Notes: generated by a model not told the origin, from the letters alone. A DNA stretch of 36,414 nt from Opitutaceae bacterium (GCA_027488595.1 JAIYBI010000436.1:1-36414); one strand, 5' to 3'; shown: positions 1-9,039, counted from the first letter of the stretch. A program made the numbers and translations.

Positions 1-2
1 CC

Positions 3-2588
3 GGCGGCGGCACGGTCAGCGCATCTAACTCGTCGAGCGGCAGCGGCACGCTCACAATCAACAATGGCAACAATGCTACGTTTAGCGGCGTCATCCAAGG
101 CGGAGCGGGCATCGGGGCAATCGCAGTCACCAAGTCCGGCCCAGGCACGCAGACGCTGAGCGGAAACAACACCTACACCCTCCTCACAACCGTTAGCGCG
201 GGCACGCTCAGGCTCGGCCACGCCAATGCGCTCGGCGCGACGACTGGAGGAACCACGGTATCAGGGAATGGCACCATCGGCGGAGTTCTGGATTTGAACG
301 GACAGGCCGTCGGCGGAGAGGCCCTCTCCCTGTCCGGCGTCGGCATCGGCTCTTCCGGTGCTTTGGTCAACACCAGCGCCACCTCCGCCAGCCTTGGCGG
401 CGTGGTTACATTAGCCGCCAATACCTCCATCGGTGCAGGCAACATCACCCTAGGTAATGTTGCCGAGACGGGCGGCAGTCGTTCCCTCACCAAGGTAGGC
501 ACCGGCACCCTTGTCCTGTCTGGCACGAATTCCTACACGGGAGGCACAACTGTCGCGGACGGGACGCTCGAAATCAGCGGAGGAAACGCGGCACCCGGCT
601 CGTTTACGATCGGCGCATCCCTTCCCAACGCCGTTCTCAAGCTCTCAAACACCGCAGCCCTCGCCACAAGCGCCACCCTCGCTGGCGTAGGAAGCAACAC
701 AAACACAGGCACATTCGATTTGGCAGCGGCGGGTAACTACACCGTAGGTTCCTACAATAAAGGTCACATGAGGTTCACCGCTAGCAGCGGTAACGCCACG
801 ACGCTGAACTTCACGAATCCCAGCGTCCTGACAGACTCAAACAACACCGGAAGGACGCTCACTAATGCGGATGGAAACCTCACCATCGTGTTTGGCAGCA
901 CCTTCGACATCAGCTCCAGCACCGCAGGCGGTGGCCTGACCGTCGCTGGGCCCGGCAACACCACCTTCAACGGTGCTATCTTTAACAGCGCCAATCAGAG
1001 CCGCACCCTCGACAAATCCGGCGCGGGCACCTTGACGCTGAACGGCGACAACAATTACCAGGGCGCCACCACCATCGGCGGTTCCGGCCGCGTCCTCGTC
1101 AATGGCAACACCACCGCCTCCACCGGCGCGGTCAACGTCAGCTCCAGCGCCACACTGGGCGGCTCCGGGATCGTCGGTGGTGCGGTTAACCTGGCGTCCA
1201 CCGCCTCGATCGGCAGCGCAACCAACACGCTGACTCTCGCCTCCACTTTGGGCGTCTCGGGCAACAACACGCTCAACGCCTCCTCCACTGTCAATGTCAC
1301 CGGCCTCACCACCGTGAACGCCGGCGGCACCTTCAACGTCAACGGCACCCTCGGCGGCTCGGGCGACCTCACCTTGGCCTCGTCCAACAACGCCACCGCC
1401 AACTTCTCCGCCGCCGGCGTGAGCCTGGACGTGGTCACGAACGGCAGCACCGCTACCAACGCCCTTAACTTCACCGCCTCCACCGGCGCCGTCACCCTGG
1501 CCAGCTTGTCCGGCGCAGGTAACACCCGCTTCGGCAGCGACGGCATTGTCACCGGCGGTATCTCTTCCGGCACGGTTACCAGCGTAGGCGCACTCACCGC
1601 AGACATCTCGGGCGGCACCGTAAGTGCGGGCTCCCTGAGCTCCTCCTCGGTCACCGGCGGCACCACCACTGTCGGCGGCGTGGCCACTATCGGCACGATG
1701 TCGGCTGGCACAGCCAACCTAAACGGCGCGACCAGCGCGATCACCACCCTCACCGGGGGCACGATCAACCTCGGCTCCACAACCGTTCTCTCGGTCAGCG
1801 ACGGCACAACGTCCGGCTCCATCAACGGCACCGGCGGCGCTCTCACCAAGGTCAGCGCGGGCACCTTGACCCTCTCCGGCACCAACGGCTACACCGGCGC
1901 AACCACCGTTTCTGAAGGCACCTTGATTGTCTCGGGCTCCATTGCCTCAACGGTCACCACCGTCGCCCCCGGAGCCGTCCTGACCTTCACGGGCTCCAGT
2001 TCTGCGGGTAACATCACGATCGGCTCCGGCGCCACCTTCGCGCTCGGCACCGCAGGCACCGCCGGTGCCGTTACGATCAACGACGGCACCTTCTCCGGCT
2101 CCGGCACCGTCGGCTCGCTGACCTTCACCGGCTCCAGCGTCTTTGGCCCGGACAACTCCCCCGGCACCGTCACAATTGCCGACGGTGGCACGCTCACGAT
2201 GAGCATCGGCACCGTTTCGAACTTCGAAATCACCAGCCCGGGCTTCGGCGCCGGCACCTACGATCTCGTAACGGGAACCGTCGGTGGCTCGCCCGAATCA
2301 GTGGTCTTCAACGGCACGCTCAACCTGATCTTTTCCGGCAGCGGCTACTCGGTCAGCGCAACCGCGGTTAAACTCTTCGACGTAGATTCCTACTCGGGAG
2401 CCTTCACCTTGGTAAACGTATCCGGTCTCGATACCGGGCTGGTTGCCACCTTTGATAGCAGCACCGGCTACGTAGCCATCGCCCCCATCCCCGAGCCTTC
2501 CGGTTATGCCGCGCTGGCGGGCGTGGGCATGATCGGCTTCGCCCTTTACCGCCGTCGTCGCCAGCAGAAGGCCGCCGTCGCCGCATAA
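3..2588 (+). CDS. Autotransporter-associated beta-strand repeat protein with C-terminal PEP-CTERM anchor (5' truncated by window edge)
   Basis: The frame stays open from base 3 through the ORF-track start at 294 (GGGTVSASNSSSGSGTLTINNGNNATFSGVI...). Repeats such as LTKVGTGTLVLSGTNSYTGGTTVADGTL are typical of autotransporter-associated repeats. C-terminus is IPEPSGYAALAGVGMIGFALYRRRRQQKAAVAA (PEP motif, TM helix, Arg-rich tail). Confidence 0.9.
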   Translation, partial: GGGTVSASNSSSGSGTLTINNGNNATFSGVIQGGAGIGAIAVTKSGPGTQTLSGNNTYTLLTTVSAGTLRLGHANALGATTGGTTVSGNGTIGGVLDLNGQAVGGEALSLSGVGIGSSGALVNTSATSASLGGVVTLAANTSIGAGNITLGNVAETGGSRSLTKVGTGTLVLSGTNSYTGGTTVADGTLEISGGNAAPGSFTIGASLPNAVLKLSNTAALATSATLAGVGSNTNTGTFDLAAAGNYTVGSYNKGHMRFTASSGNATTLNFTNPSVLTDSNNTGRTLTNADGNLTIVFGSTFDISSSTAGGGLTVAGPGNTTFNGAIFNSANQSRTLDKSGAGTLTLNGDNNYQGATTIGGSGRVLVNGNTTASTGAVNVSSSATLGGSGIVGGAVNLASTASIGSATNTLTLASTLGVSGNNTLNASSTVNVTGLTTVNAGGTFNVNGTLGGSGDLTLASSNNATANFSAAGVSLDVVTNGSTATNALNFTASTGAVTLASLSGAGNTRFGSDGIVTGGISSGTVTSVGALTADISGGTVSAGSLSSSSVTGGTTTVGGVATIGTMSAGTANLNGATSAITTLTGGTINLGSTTVLSVSDGTTSGSINGTGGALTKVSAGTLTLSGTNGYTGATTVSEGTLIVSGSIASTVTTVAPGAVLTFTGSSSAGNITIGSGATFALGTAGTAGAVTINDGTFSGSGTVGSLTFTGSSVFGPDNSPGTVTIADGGTLTMSIGTVSNFEITSPGFGAGTYDLVTGTVGGSPESVVFNGTLNLIFSGSGYSVSATAVKLFDVDSYSGAFTLVNVSGLDTGLVATFDSSTGYVAIAPIPEPSGYAALAGVGMIGFALYRRRRQQKAAVAA

Positions 2589-2626
2589 GGGAATACCGCT
2601 CAAGTCAGGCAGAAGGCATATCAACT

Positions 2627-2660
2627 ACCGGCGCATCTCCCCGATGCGCCGGTTTTCGAT
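2627..2660 (+). terminator. Rho-independent terminator of the PEP-CTERM gene
   Basis: Perfect 11-bp stem accggcgcatc (2627-2637) / gatgcgccggt (2643-2653), 5-nt loop, followed by tttcgattt, 39 nt after the stop codon. Confidence 0.75.
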
Positions 2661-2702
2661 TTAACGCCCGTTTTCATACCAGTTCCCCAAGCTTTCAGAC
2701 TT

Positions 2703-2794
2703 TAACGCGAAGACGCCAAGATCAAACCGAAGAACGCAAAGTCAGGTGTTTCATTTACTTAGCGGTCTTCGCTGCTCTTCGCGTCTTCGCGTTA
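2703..2794. repeat. Intergenic long inverted repeat (about 92 nt), candidate dispersed repeat element
   Basis: 14-bp perfect arms taacgcgaagacgc (2703-2716) and gcgtcttcgcgtta (2781-2794). Nested imperfect arms cgaagaacgcaaag / cttagcggtcttcg match at 12 of 14. Confidence 0.6.
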
Positions 2795-2821
2795 GAAATC
2801 CGACCGATTCAGCCATTTGGT

Positions 2822-3592
2822 ATGAGACACTCCTTTCCCATGCTCCCTAAAAAACTCCTCCTTGCCCTCACGGTTCTCTCCCTCGCCCTCGGCACCACGC
2901 GCCCGGGCTTTGCCGCCGAAACCGCCTTGGCGACGACGCCCTCACCCGCCGCAGCACCGGTCGCCAAGCCGAGCAAATACGCCGACGCCGTGGCCAAGCT
3001 CGCCGCCGCTCCCGCGCCCGCCCCTGGCGGAATCCTCATGATCGGCAGCAGCATTTTCCGAAAGTGGACCACCGCCGCCCAGGACCTCGCACCCCTGCCC
3101 GTCACCAACCGCGCCTTCGGCGGCTCGCGCACCGCCGATCAGCTCCAATTTTTCGACCAGCTTGTTCCCTCCTCCCAAGCCGCCCTCGTGGTCTGGTATT
3201 GCGGCAGCAACGACGTAAACTCGAAAAAGAAGCCCGCTGAGGTTCTGCAAAACACCCAGGACTGGATCGCCAGGACACGCGCCGCCCTCCCGAACGTTCG
3301 CATCGTGCTGCTCTCCGTGATCCGCGCCCCGCAAAAGCATGAGGACGGGTATCTCCCACAGGTCGACGACATCAATAAACGGCTGCGGGCCCTCGCCGCC
3401 GACGCACCGGATTTGACCTACGTGGACGTAAACCCTTCGCTCGAAACCGCCACCGGCGAGCCACTGCCGGACTGCTATGTCGCGGATAAACTCCACATGT
3501 CGCCGGAGGGCTATCAGCGCATCAGCTCGGTCTTGCTGCCGGTGCTCAAAGCGCAGTGGAAAGCCCCGGCTACGGCTGCGGCCACGCCTTGA
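2822..3592 (+). CDS. Secreted SGNH/GDSL-type hydrolase (esterase)
   Basis: Signal peptide MLPKKLLLALTVLSLALGTTRPGFAAE (start could be 2840). SGNH blocks: MIGSSIFRKW, NRAFGGS, WYCGSNDV and DKLHMSPEGY. Confidence 0.85.
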   Translation: MRHSFPMLPKKLLLALTVLSLALGTTRPGFAAETALATTPSPAAAPVAKPSKYADAVAKLAAAPAPAPGGILMIGSSIFRKWTTAAQDLAPLPVTNRAFGGSRTADQLQFFDQLVPSSQAALVVWYCGSNDVNSKKKPAEVLQNTQDWIARTRAALPNVRIVLLSVIRAPQKHEDGYLPQVDDINKRLRALAADAPDLTYVDVNPSLETATGEPLPDCYVADKLHMSPEGYQRISSVLLPVLKAQWKAPATAAATP

Positions 3593-3716
3593 CCCGATGA
3601 CGTGACAAGCCCTTCGGACGAAAGCGCTCTGCGCTTCCGCCACATTGGAGGGGGCTCAAGTTTCGGTGCGCTTTAAAACTGGAAGCGGCGGCGAGCCGCC
3701 CCACTCCAAGACGCGC

Positions 3717-4808
3717 TCAAGCTCTCGGCTGGCCGGTCGTCTCACGCAGGGTGAGACGGGAGGGCAGCACGGCATCGAGATACACCTCGTCGGGCTCGCC
3801 CGTGGCATTCAAGATTAACTCGGCCGTCTTGCGCCCCATCGCCTCGGGGTCGGCACTCGCCCCTGTGATATGGGGGTGCTCCTCGGTGCAGATACGCGTA
3901 GCATCCACCGCCACGAGGCTAAGGTCGCCGGGGATGGAAACACCGCGCGCGACAAGAAGGTTGATCGCACCGCGAGCCATCAGTCCATTGAAGCACACCA
4001 CGGCGGTGGGACGAGGTCCGGGATGGGCCAGAAACAGCTCGGCCGCCTGGCGCCCCTCGGCGCGGTCGGCTTCGTCTTGGATCAGAGCCCAGCTCTCATC
4101 AAACTCGATCTGGTGCCGCAGGAGGGCGGCGCGGAAGGCGCGGTAACGGTCCTCGTGTCGGGCGAGGGCGCGGTTGCCGCCGATCCAGGCGAAGCGTCTG
4201 TGGCCCTGCTCGACGAGGTGGGCGACGAGGAGATCGAGAGACTGGTTTTCGTTGGACTGCACCGAATGGCACTCGCCGGGATAGCTGATGGAGACCGCCA
4301 CGACGCGCGGGCACACTTGGCGGATGGCCTGCAGGAAGGAAGGGGCAACCTCGCCCATTATCGCGATGCCGTAGAGCGTTTTACGGGTCTCCAGCGTGAC
4401 GCGGAAGGCGGACTCGCTGAGCCGGTTTTCGGTGCCGAGGAAGACGGTGTTGATGCCGCGCTCTTGCATGGTCTCATGCAGGCCGTGCTGGATGTGGCTG
4501 AAGTAGTTGCTCTGGGTGTGAAGGGAGAGACCGGAGCGCAGGATAAAGCCCACGTGGATCTGCTTGGTCGGATCGTCGGTCAGAAGCGGACGCATGCCCT
4601 TCGGTTGATAGCCGAGCTTGACGGCGTGCTCCCAGATGCGGCGGTGAGACTTCTCGCTAATCCCTGCTTTACGGCCATTTAGAACCATCGAAACGAGGGC
4701 TTGGGATAAACCCAGATCCTTGGCGATGCGGGTTTGAGAAACTTTACGAGCGGGCGCGTTTTTCATGAAGTTCTTTAAGGCAGGGCGAAACGGATAAGGC
4801 TGCCGCAC
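3717..4808 (-). CDS. LacI-family transcriptional regulator
   Basis: N-terminal HTH SQTRIAKDLGLSQALVSMVLNGRKAGISEKSHRRIWEHAVKLGYQP plus a periplasmic-binding-protein-like effector domain (CFNGLMARGAINLLVARGVSIPGDLSLVAVD). The track start is GTG at 4808; an internal ATG at 4766 (MKNAPARKV) is an alternative. Confidence 0.93.
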   Translation of the reverse strand: MRQPYPFRPALKNFMKNAPARKVSQTRIAKDLGLSQALVSMVLNGRKAGISEKSHRRIWEHAVKLGYQPKGMRPLLTDDPTKQIHVGFILRSGLSLHTQSNYFSHIQHGLHETMQERGINTVFLGTENRLSESAFRVTLETRKTLYGIAIMGEVAPSFLQAIRQVCPRVVAVSISYPGECHSVQSNENQSLDLLVAHLVEQGHRRFAWIGGNRALARHEDRYRAFRAALLRHQIEFDESWALIQDEADRAEGRQAAELFLAHPGPRPTAVVCFNGLMARGAINLLVARGVSIPGDLSLVAVDATRICTEEHPHITGASADPEAMGRKTAELILNATGEPDEVYLDAVLPSRLTLRETTGQPRA

Positions 4809-4826
4809 CTAGAGGCAAGGCTAGGT

Positions 4827-4838
4827 TAATAGCTATTA
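4827..4838. promoter_or_regulatory. Candidate LacI-family operator (TAATAGCTATTA) upstream of lacI
   Basis: 12-bp perfect palindrome 19 bp upstream of the GTG start. Shares TNATANNTATNA with four other intergenic sites in the window. Confidence 0.55.
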
Positions 4839-4998
4839 TTTATTTCGATTTAGCAGCAAGAAACAGCCGTCCCAGGGTGGGTATTACCCTACATGGGGAT
4901 CGGTTTCAGTGAGATCAAACCATCGCGTGCACACACGCTCACACGCCGGGCCGGGTCAGGCCAACGGCGCGGGCGGCGGACGCGCCCTCCCCTCTGGT

Positions 4999-7900
4999 TT
5001 ACGGGGCGAGCGTGGCTTCGAGGCGGAGGAAGGTTCGGGAGCCGGTGGTGACGGTGTAAACTCTGCGCTCGCGACCCGTAATCACGCCGGTTTGGTCACC
5101 CACGGTGCCCGCGCCGGCAGGACTGCCACTCACGCCGGTAGCCGCCCAAGTGCCGCCGGTGAGATCGGTCTTCGTTGTGCCTAGCACGCTGAGATTGGGG
5201 TCATCGGTGCGGACCACAGCGGTGAGCGTGAGCGTGGTCGAGGTGCCGCCGATCACCGGGGCCTGCACGGTGTCGTTCGGGCTGTTGGCGCCGAGGGCAT
5301 AGCGCATGAGCGGTGTGAGCCCATCCGCGCCGACGGTGGTGGGGTTGGCAATGGTGACCGTCACCGTGCGCGTGACCGGGGTGGCGGCGTTGAGCGCGAC
5401 GTCGGTGGCGTTGTAGGTAAGCGTGTAGGTGCCGGGCTTGGCGGTGTTCACCGTGCCGGTGGTGATAACGGTGGCGGTGAACGGTGCCACGTCGTCGGTG
5501 GCGGTGGCGCCGGCGTCGGTGTAGGTGGAGCCCCAGTCAACCGTGACGCTGGCGGGGCCGGTGCGGGTGATGACGGGGGCAGTGGCGTCCACCACGGTGA
5601 CCGTGCGGGTGACGGTGATCGCGGTGTTTCCAGCGGTATCAACGGCATCGTAGCTCAGGACGTAAATGCCGGGGACGGCGGTGTTGACCGTGCCGGTGGT
5701 GGTAACGACGGGATTGGCGGGGGCGGTCTCATCCGTGGCGGTTGCACCGGCATCGGTGTAGATCGAGCCCGCGTTCACCGTGACGGTGGCGTTGCCGAGC
5801 AGGGTGATGATCGGCTTGATGGTGTCTCCTCCTGCGTCAGGCTTAAGCTTCAGGGAGTTCGCTTCGACAACGAGGGAGAAGCCGGTGATCGGTGCGGCGA
5901 GAACCGGGGTGCCGGTAATGGCGGAGGCGGAGTAGAGCGTGTAGGTGGTGTTGCCGGCGGGTGAGCCGACGATTCCCACGGTCGAGTTGGCGGAGAGGGT
6001 CAGCGAGCTCGTGGAAGTGACGATCGGGGAAAGGCCGTCGTTCAGGGTGAAGCGGAGGGCGGCCCCGGCGTTGACGGTGAGCGCGGAAGTCTGGCTGCCG
6101 GCGAGTGCGAGGGTGCCGGCGGAGACGGTGGTGTTGCCGGTGTAGGAGTTGTTGGCCGAGAGGGTGAGCAGGCCGGTGCCGAGCTTGGCGACGCTGGCGG
6201 TGAAAGCGCTGCCGGTGGCGATGAGCGGCGTGTTGAAGGTGAGCGTGCCATTGCCGTCCACCTGGAGGGTGTGGCTGCGGTCTTGGGTGACGTTGCCCAA
6301 GAGTTCGAAGGCCGAGCCGTTGACGATGACGTTCACGTTGTCTCCGGCGGTAAGCTTCTTCGAGGCCGCGCTTCCGGTGAAGCCCTGAGCGGAGCTGCCG
6401 GCGAAGGTGAGGGTGGCGGTGCCGGAAGCGGGGGCGGAGATGCGCATGATGCCGCCGACGCTGAGGGCGCTCATGGTGTAGCCGGGATCGGCCGAGGCGA
6501 GGTTGAGCAGGGTGGAGTCGCCGGTGCTGCCGCCGCTGTTCAAGGCTGCACCGGCGGGGAGGGCGGCGGGGCTGGCGACCTGCACGGTGCCGGCGGAAAT
6601 CTTCAAGGGGCCGGTGAACGTGCTGTTGCCGGAGAGGATGAGCGTGCCCTCGCCCACCTTGGTGAGCTGGCGGCCGACCGCACTTTCGGCGATACCGCCG
6701 GAGAGGGTGAGCGTGGTGGTGGTGTTGCCGGTGTTGACCACGCCGACGGTGGTATCGCCGCTGAGGGTCACGGGACCGGAGAGGCTGGCGTTACCGGCGC
6801 TGGTGAGCAGCGCGCCGGTGCTGCTGATGCCCGAGCCGCTCAGGGTCAGAGCCTCATTGGCGACGGCCTGGCCGGCGAGATCGAGTGCGGCGCCGGAGGA
6901 AACGGTGGTGTTACCGGCGGTGTTGCCGAGCGCGGAAGGATGGCCTAGCTTAAGCGTGCCCGCGCTGACGGTGGTGAGGCCGGAGTAGGAGTTATTACCG
7001 GAGAGGGTCTGGGTGCCATTGCCGGATTTGGTGACGGCGATGCGGCCGGTGCCGCCGGCCTCGCTGATGACGCCGGCGAAGTCCGCGCCATTACCGTTGT
7101 TGATCGTGAGCGTGCCGGTGGTGGCGTTGCCGGACGTGTTGGAGGAACTCACCGTGCCGCCGCCGGCAAGGGAGTAAACCTCGGCGGCGCGAACGGTGGC
7201 GGAGCTGCCGCCGCCATCGCCCATCTGCAAGACGCCGCCGCCGCGGGTGACGGGAGCGTTGAGGGTGAGAGCGGGGGCGTTTACGCCGGTGCCGAAGAGG
7301 CTACCGGTGCCGCTGCTGTAGGCGACGCCATCGTCGAGGGTGAGCGGGATATTGCCGGCGAAGTTAGCCGAGCCGCCGCTACCAGTGCGAATGATGGAGG
7401 GGTTGGTCGCATTGCCGGTGAGCGTGGTGACAGTGAGCGCACCGTTTTGAATAATGTTGACGGTGGCGAAGGCGGGGACGCCCTCGAAACGCAACACCTC
7501 GCCGCCGGAGGTGTAGTTGGGGCTGGCCTTGCCAAGGGTGATGGTGCGATTGCCGCCGGCCAGGTTAATGGTGCCGGCAATGGAGACACGACCGGTGCCG
7601 CCGGAAGCCTGGCCGATCCCGATATTGCCGCCGATGGTAATCTGGGGAGCGTAGATGGACTGGGTGGTGCCGCCGGATGTAGCCAAGGTGCCGCCGTTCA
7701 GGGTCAGGTTACCCGTGCCGAAGGCGCTACTGGAAAGCACGCCGAGGCCGCTAAAGGATGAGCTCGAACCCGCCATCAGCACGCCGCTGTTGAGGGTGGT
7801 GCCGCCGTTGTAGAAGTTGCCGGCGATCGTGAGGTTTCCACTGCTGGCCGCCGTGGTCGCCTGGGAGAGGGTGATAGTGCCGTTGCCAATCGCTGTAACG

Positions 7901-8820
7901 AAAGTGTTAGCTGCGGTGCCGTTGCCGGTGACGGTTTGACCGACGACGATACCTGTCGTGCTGCCAACCGCTATTGTGGTCGCATTGTTACTGAAGGTAG
8001 GAACGACCGTTTGAGTGCCGCCGGTGAGGGCGAGGGCACCGGTGGCGCCCGGGAGTGCGCTTAGGGTCAGGCCGGTGCCGGAGTCGCCGTTGACGACGCC
8101 GCCCCAGGTGGAGGTGGCGTTGGCACCGATGGTGATGGTGCGGGTGGCGTTGCCCAGCGCGGTGGTGGCGTTGGTGGAGATCGTGGCGGTAGCCGAGGAG
8201 AGGGAATTAGTGACGTCGCCGAGCTGGAAATCACCCCCGACGATGATGGAGCTGTATTTGCCGTTGAGGGAGCGGTTGGCGTTGGCGGCGATGATGCCGC
8301 CGTTGAGCGTGAGGTTGCCGCCCGAACCAAAGGCATTTGTCCCGCGCACGATCACCATGCCGGAATTCAAGGTGAAGCCGCCGCCGTAAGTATTGCCAGC
8401 CAAGGCGAGCGTGCCCGCGCCGGTTTTGACGTAACCGGCGGTCGCCGAAGATGTGAACGATTGTGTGCCAAAATCAAGGGTGACGCCCGAGGAGACGTTG
8501 ATGGGGATGACTCCGTTGCTGAGATTGGAAATAGTGCCGCCGGTGGCGTTGCTGGTGGCGTTGGCGGTGGCGTTGATACCGGCCACCGTGATACTACCGC
8601 CGGTAAACGTGGCGGGGTTATCAAAGTTGATAACCGCGCCGCCGGTGGTAACGAGGGCCGAGGTGTAGGGACCGGCGGGGGCGGTGCTCCAGACGGTGCT
8701 GTTTAAGGTGCCGTTGCTGCCGAAATAATTATTAGTCTGCGCTTGGACCGCGGAGACAGCGGCGAGCGCCAAGAGAGTCGCGGTGAAGAAGGACTCAAGG
8801 GTTTTACGAGGGGTATTCAT
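4999..8820 (-). CDS. Giant secreted autotransporter-associated repeat protein with two Ig-like/DUF5011-type repeats and C-terminal [10 protein letters not shown] module
   Basis: Signal peptide MNTPRKTLESFFTATLLALAAVSAVQAQ. Many LTKVGEGTLILSGNSTFTG-type repeats. Tandem '[65 protein letters not shown]' modules. C-terminal ADGLTPLMRYALG...[10 protein letters not shown]. Confidence 0.9.
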   Translation of the reverse strand: MNTPRKTLESFFTATLLALAAVSAVQAQTNNYFGSNGTLNSTVWSTAPAGPYTSALVTTGGAVINFDNPATFTGGSITVAGINATANATSNATGGTISNLSNGVIPINVSSGVTLDFGTQSFTSSATAGYVKTGAGTLALAGNTYGGGFTLNSGMVIVRGTNAFGSGGNLTLNGGIIAANANRSLNGKYSSIIVGGDFQLGDVTNSLSSATATISTNATTALGNATRTITIGANATSTWGGVVNGDSGTGLTLSALPGATGALALTGGTQTVVPTFSNNATTIAVGSTTGIVVGQTVTGNGTAANTFVTAIGNGTITLSQATTAASSGNLTIAGNFYNGGTTLNSGVLMAGSSSSFSGLGVLSSSAFGTGNLTLNGGTLATSGGTTQSIYAPQITIGGNIGIGQASGGTGRVSIAGTINLAGGNRTITLGKASPNYTSGGEVLRFEGVPAFATVNIIQNGALTVTTLTGNATNPSIIRTGSGGSANFAGNIPLTLDDGVAYSSGTGSLFGTGVNAPALTLNAPVTRGGGVLQMGDGGGSSATVRAAEVYSLAGGGTVSSSNTSGNATTGTLTINNGNGADFAGVISEAGGTGRIAVTKSGNGTQTLSGNNSYSGLTTVSAGTLKLGHPSALGNTAGNTTVSSGAALDLAGQAVANEALTLSGSGISSTGALLTSAGNASLSGPVTLSGDTTVGVVNTGNTTTTLTLSGGIAESAVGRQLTKVGEGTLILSGNSTFTGPLKISAGTVQVASPAALPAGAALNSGGSTGDSTLLNLASADPGYTMSALSVGGIMRISAPASGTATLTFAGSSAQGFTGSAASKKLTAGDNVNVIVNGSAFELLGNVTQDRSHTLQVDGNGTLTFNTPLIATGSAFTASVAKLGTGLLTLSANNSYTGNTTVSAGTLALAGSQTSALTVNAGAALRFTLNDGLSPIVTSTSSLTLSANSTVGIVGSPAGNTTYTLYSASAITGTPVLAAPITGFSLVVEANSLKLKPDAGGDTIKPIITLLGNATVTVNAGSIYTDAGATATDETAPANPVVTTTGTVNTAVPGIYVLSYDAVDTAGNTAITVTRTVTVVDATAPVITRTGPASVTVDWGSTYTDAGATATDDVAPFTATVITTGTVNTAKPGTYTLTYNATDVALNAATPVTRTVTVTIANPTTVGADGLTPLMRYALGANSPNDTVQAPVIGGTSTTLTLTAVVRTDDPNLSVLGTTKTDLTGGTWAATGVSGSPAGAGTVGDQTGVITGRERRVYTVTTGSRTFLRLEATLAP
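5316..5828 (-). repeat. About 510-nt segment nearly duplicated at 9426-9934 (tandem DUF5011-type domains)
   Basis: Long runs of near-identity, e.g. 'tatcaacggcatcgtagctcaggacgta.atnccggggacggcggtgttgaccgtgccggtggtggtaacgacgggattggcgggggcggtctcatccgtggcggttgcaccggcatcggtgta' at both loci. Confidence 0.85.
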
Positions 8821-8973
8821 GGTGGTTGGGGGGTAGAATTCAGAGATCGGGACGCCTGCAACCCCCGCGAAAAAGACGGGCGAGCAGGTTCCTTTGTAGT
8901 GGAAAAACGGTTACACTGGGGCAGCTATCTTGCATTAGTTGAATCACGAACCGCGCCTTTATCAAACAAAGTA

Positions 8974-8985
8974 TTATAGTTATGA
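8974..8985. promoter_or_regulatory. Candidate operator (TTATAGTTATGA) upstream of the 4999..8820 gene
   Basis: Matches TNATANNTATNA. On the minus strand it overlaps a perfect TATAAT hexamer (...CATAACTATAATAC...), about 154 bp upstream of the start codon. Confidence 0.5.
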
Positions 8986-9039
8986 TAAAATGGCTTGGAA
9001 CTGGCCGTCTGATATCAGTTTGTTTCGTATCTTTATCCG

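Noticed and set aside
1055-1885. 276-aa minus-strand ORF opposite the autotransporter repeats
   Set aside because: Val/Pro-rich antisense translation of Gly/Thr/Ser repeats; no motifs.
4966-4986. GGCGCG...CGCGCC hairpin as terminator of the 4999..8820 gene
   Set aside because: Only 6-bp arms with a 9-nt loop and no U-tract; too weak to annotate.
8616-8635. GGTTATCAAAGTTGATAACC inverted repeat considered as another operator
   Set aside because: Lies inside coding sequence (GGAVINFDNP), lacks the ATA-NN-TAT core, and is a single occurrence; probably chance.
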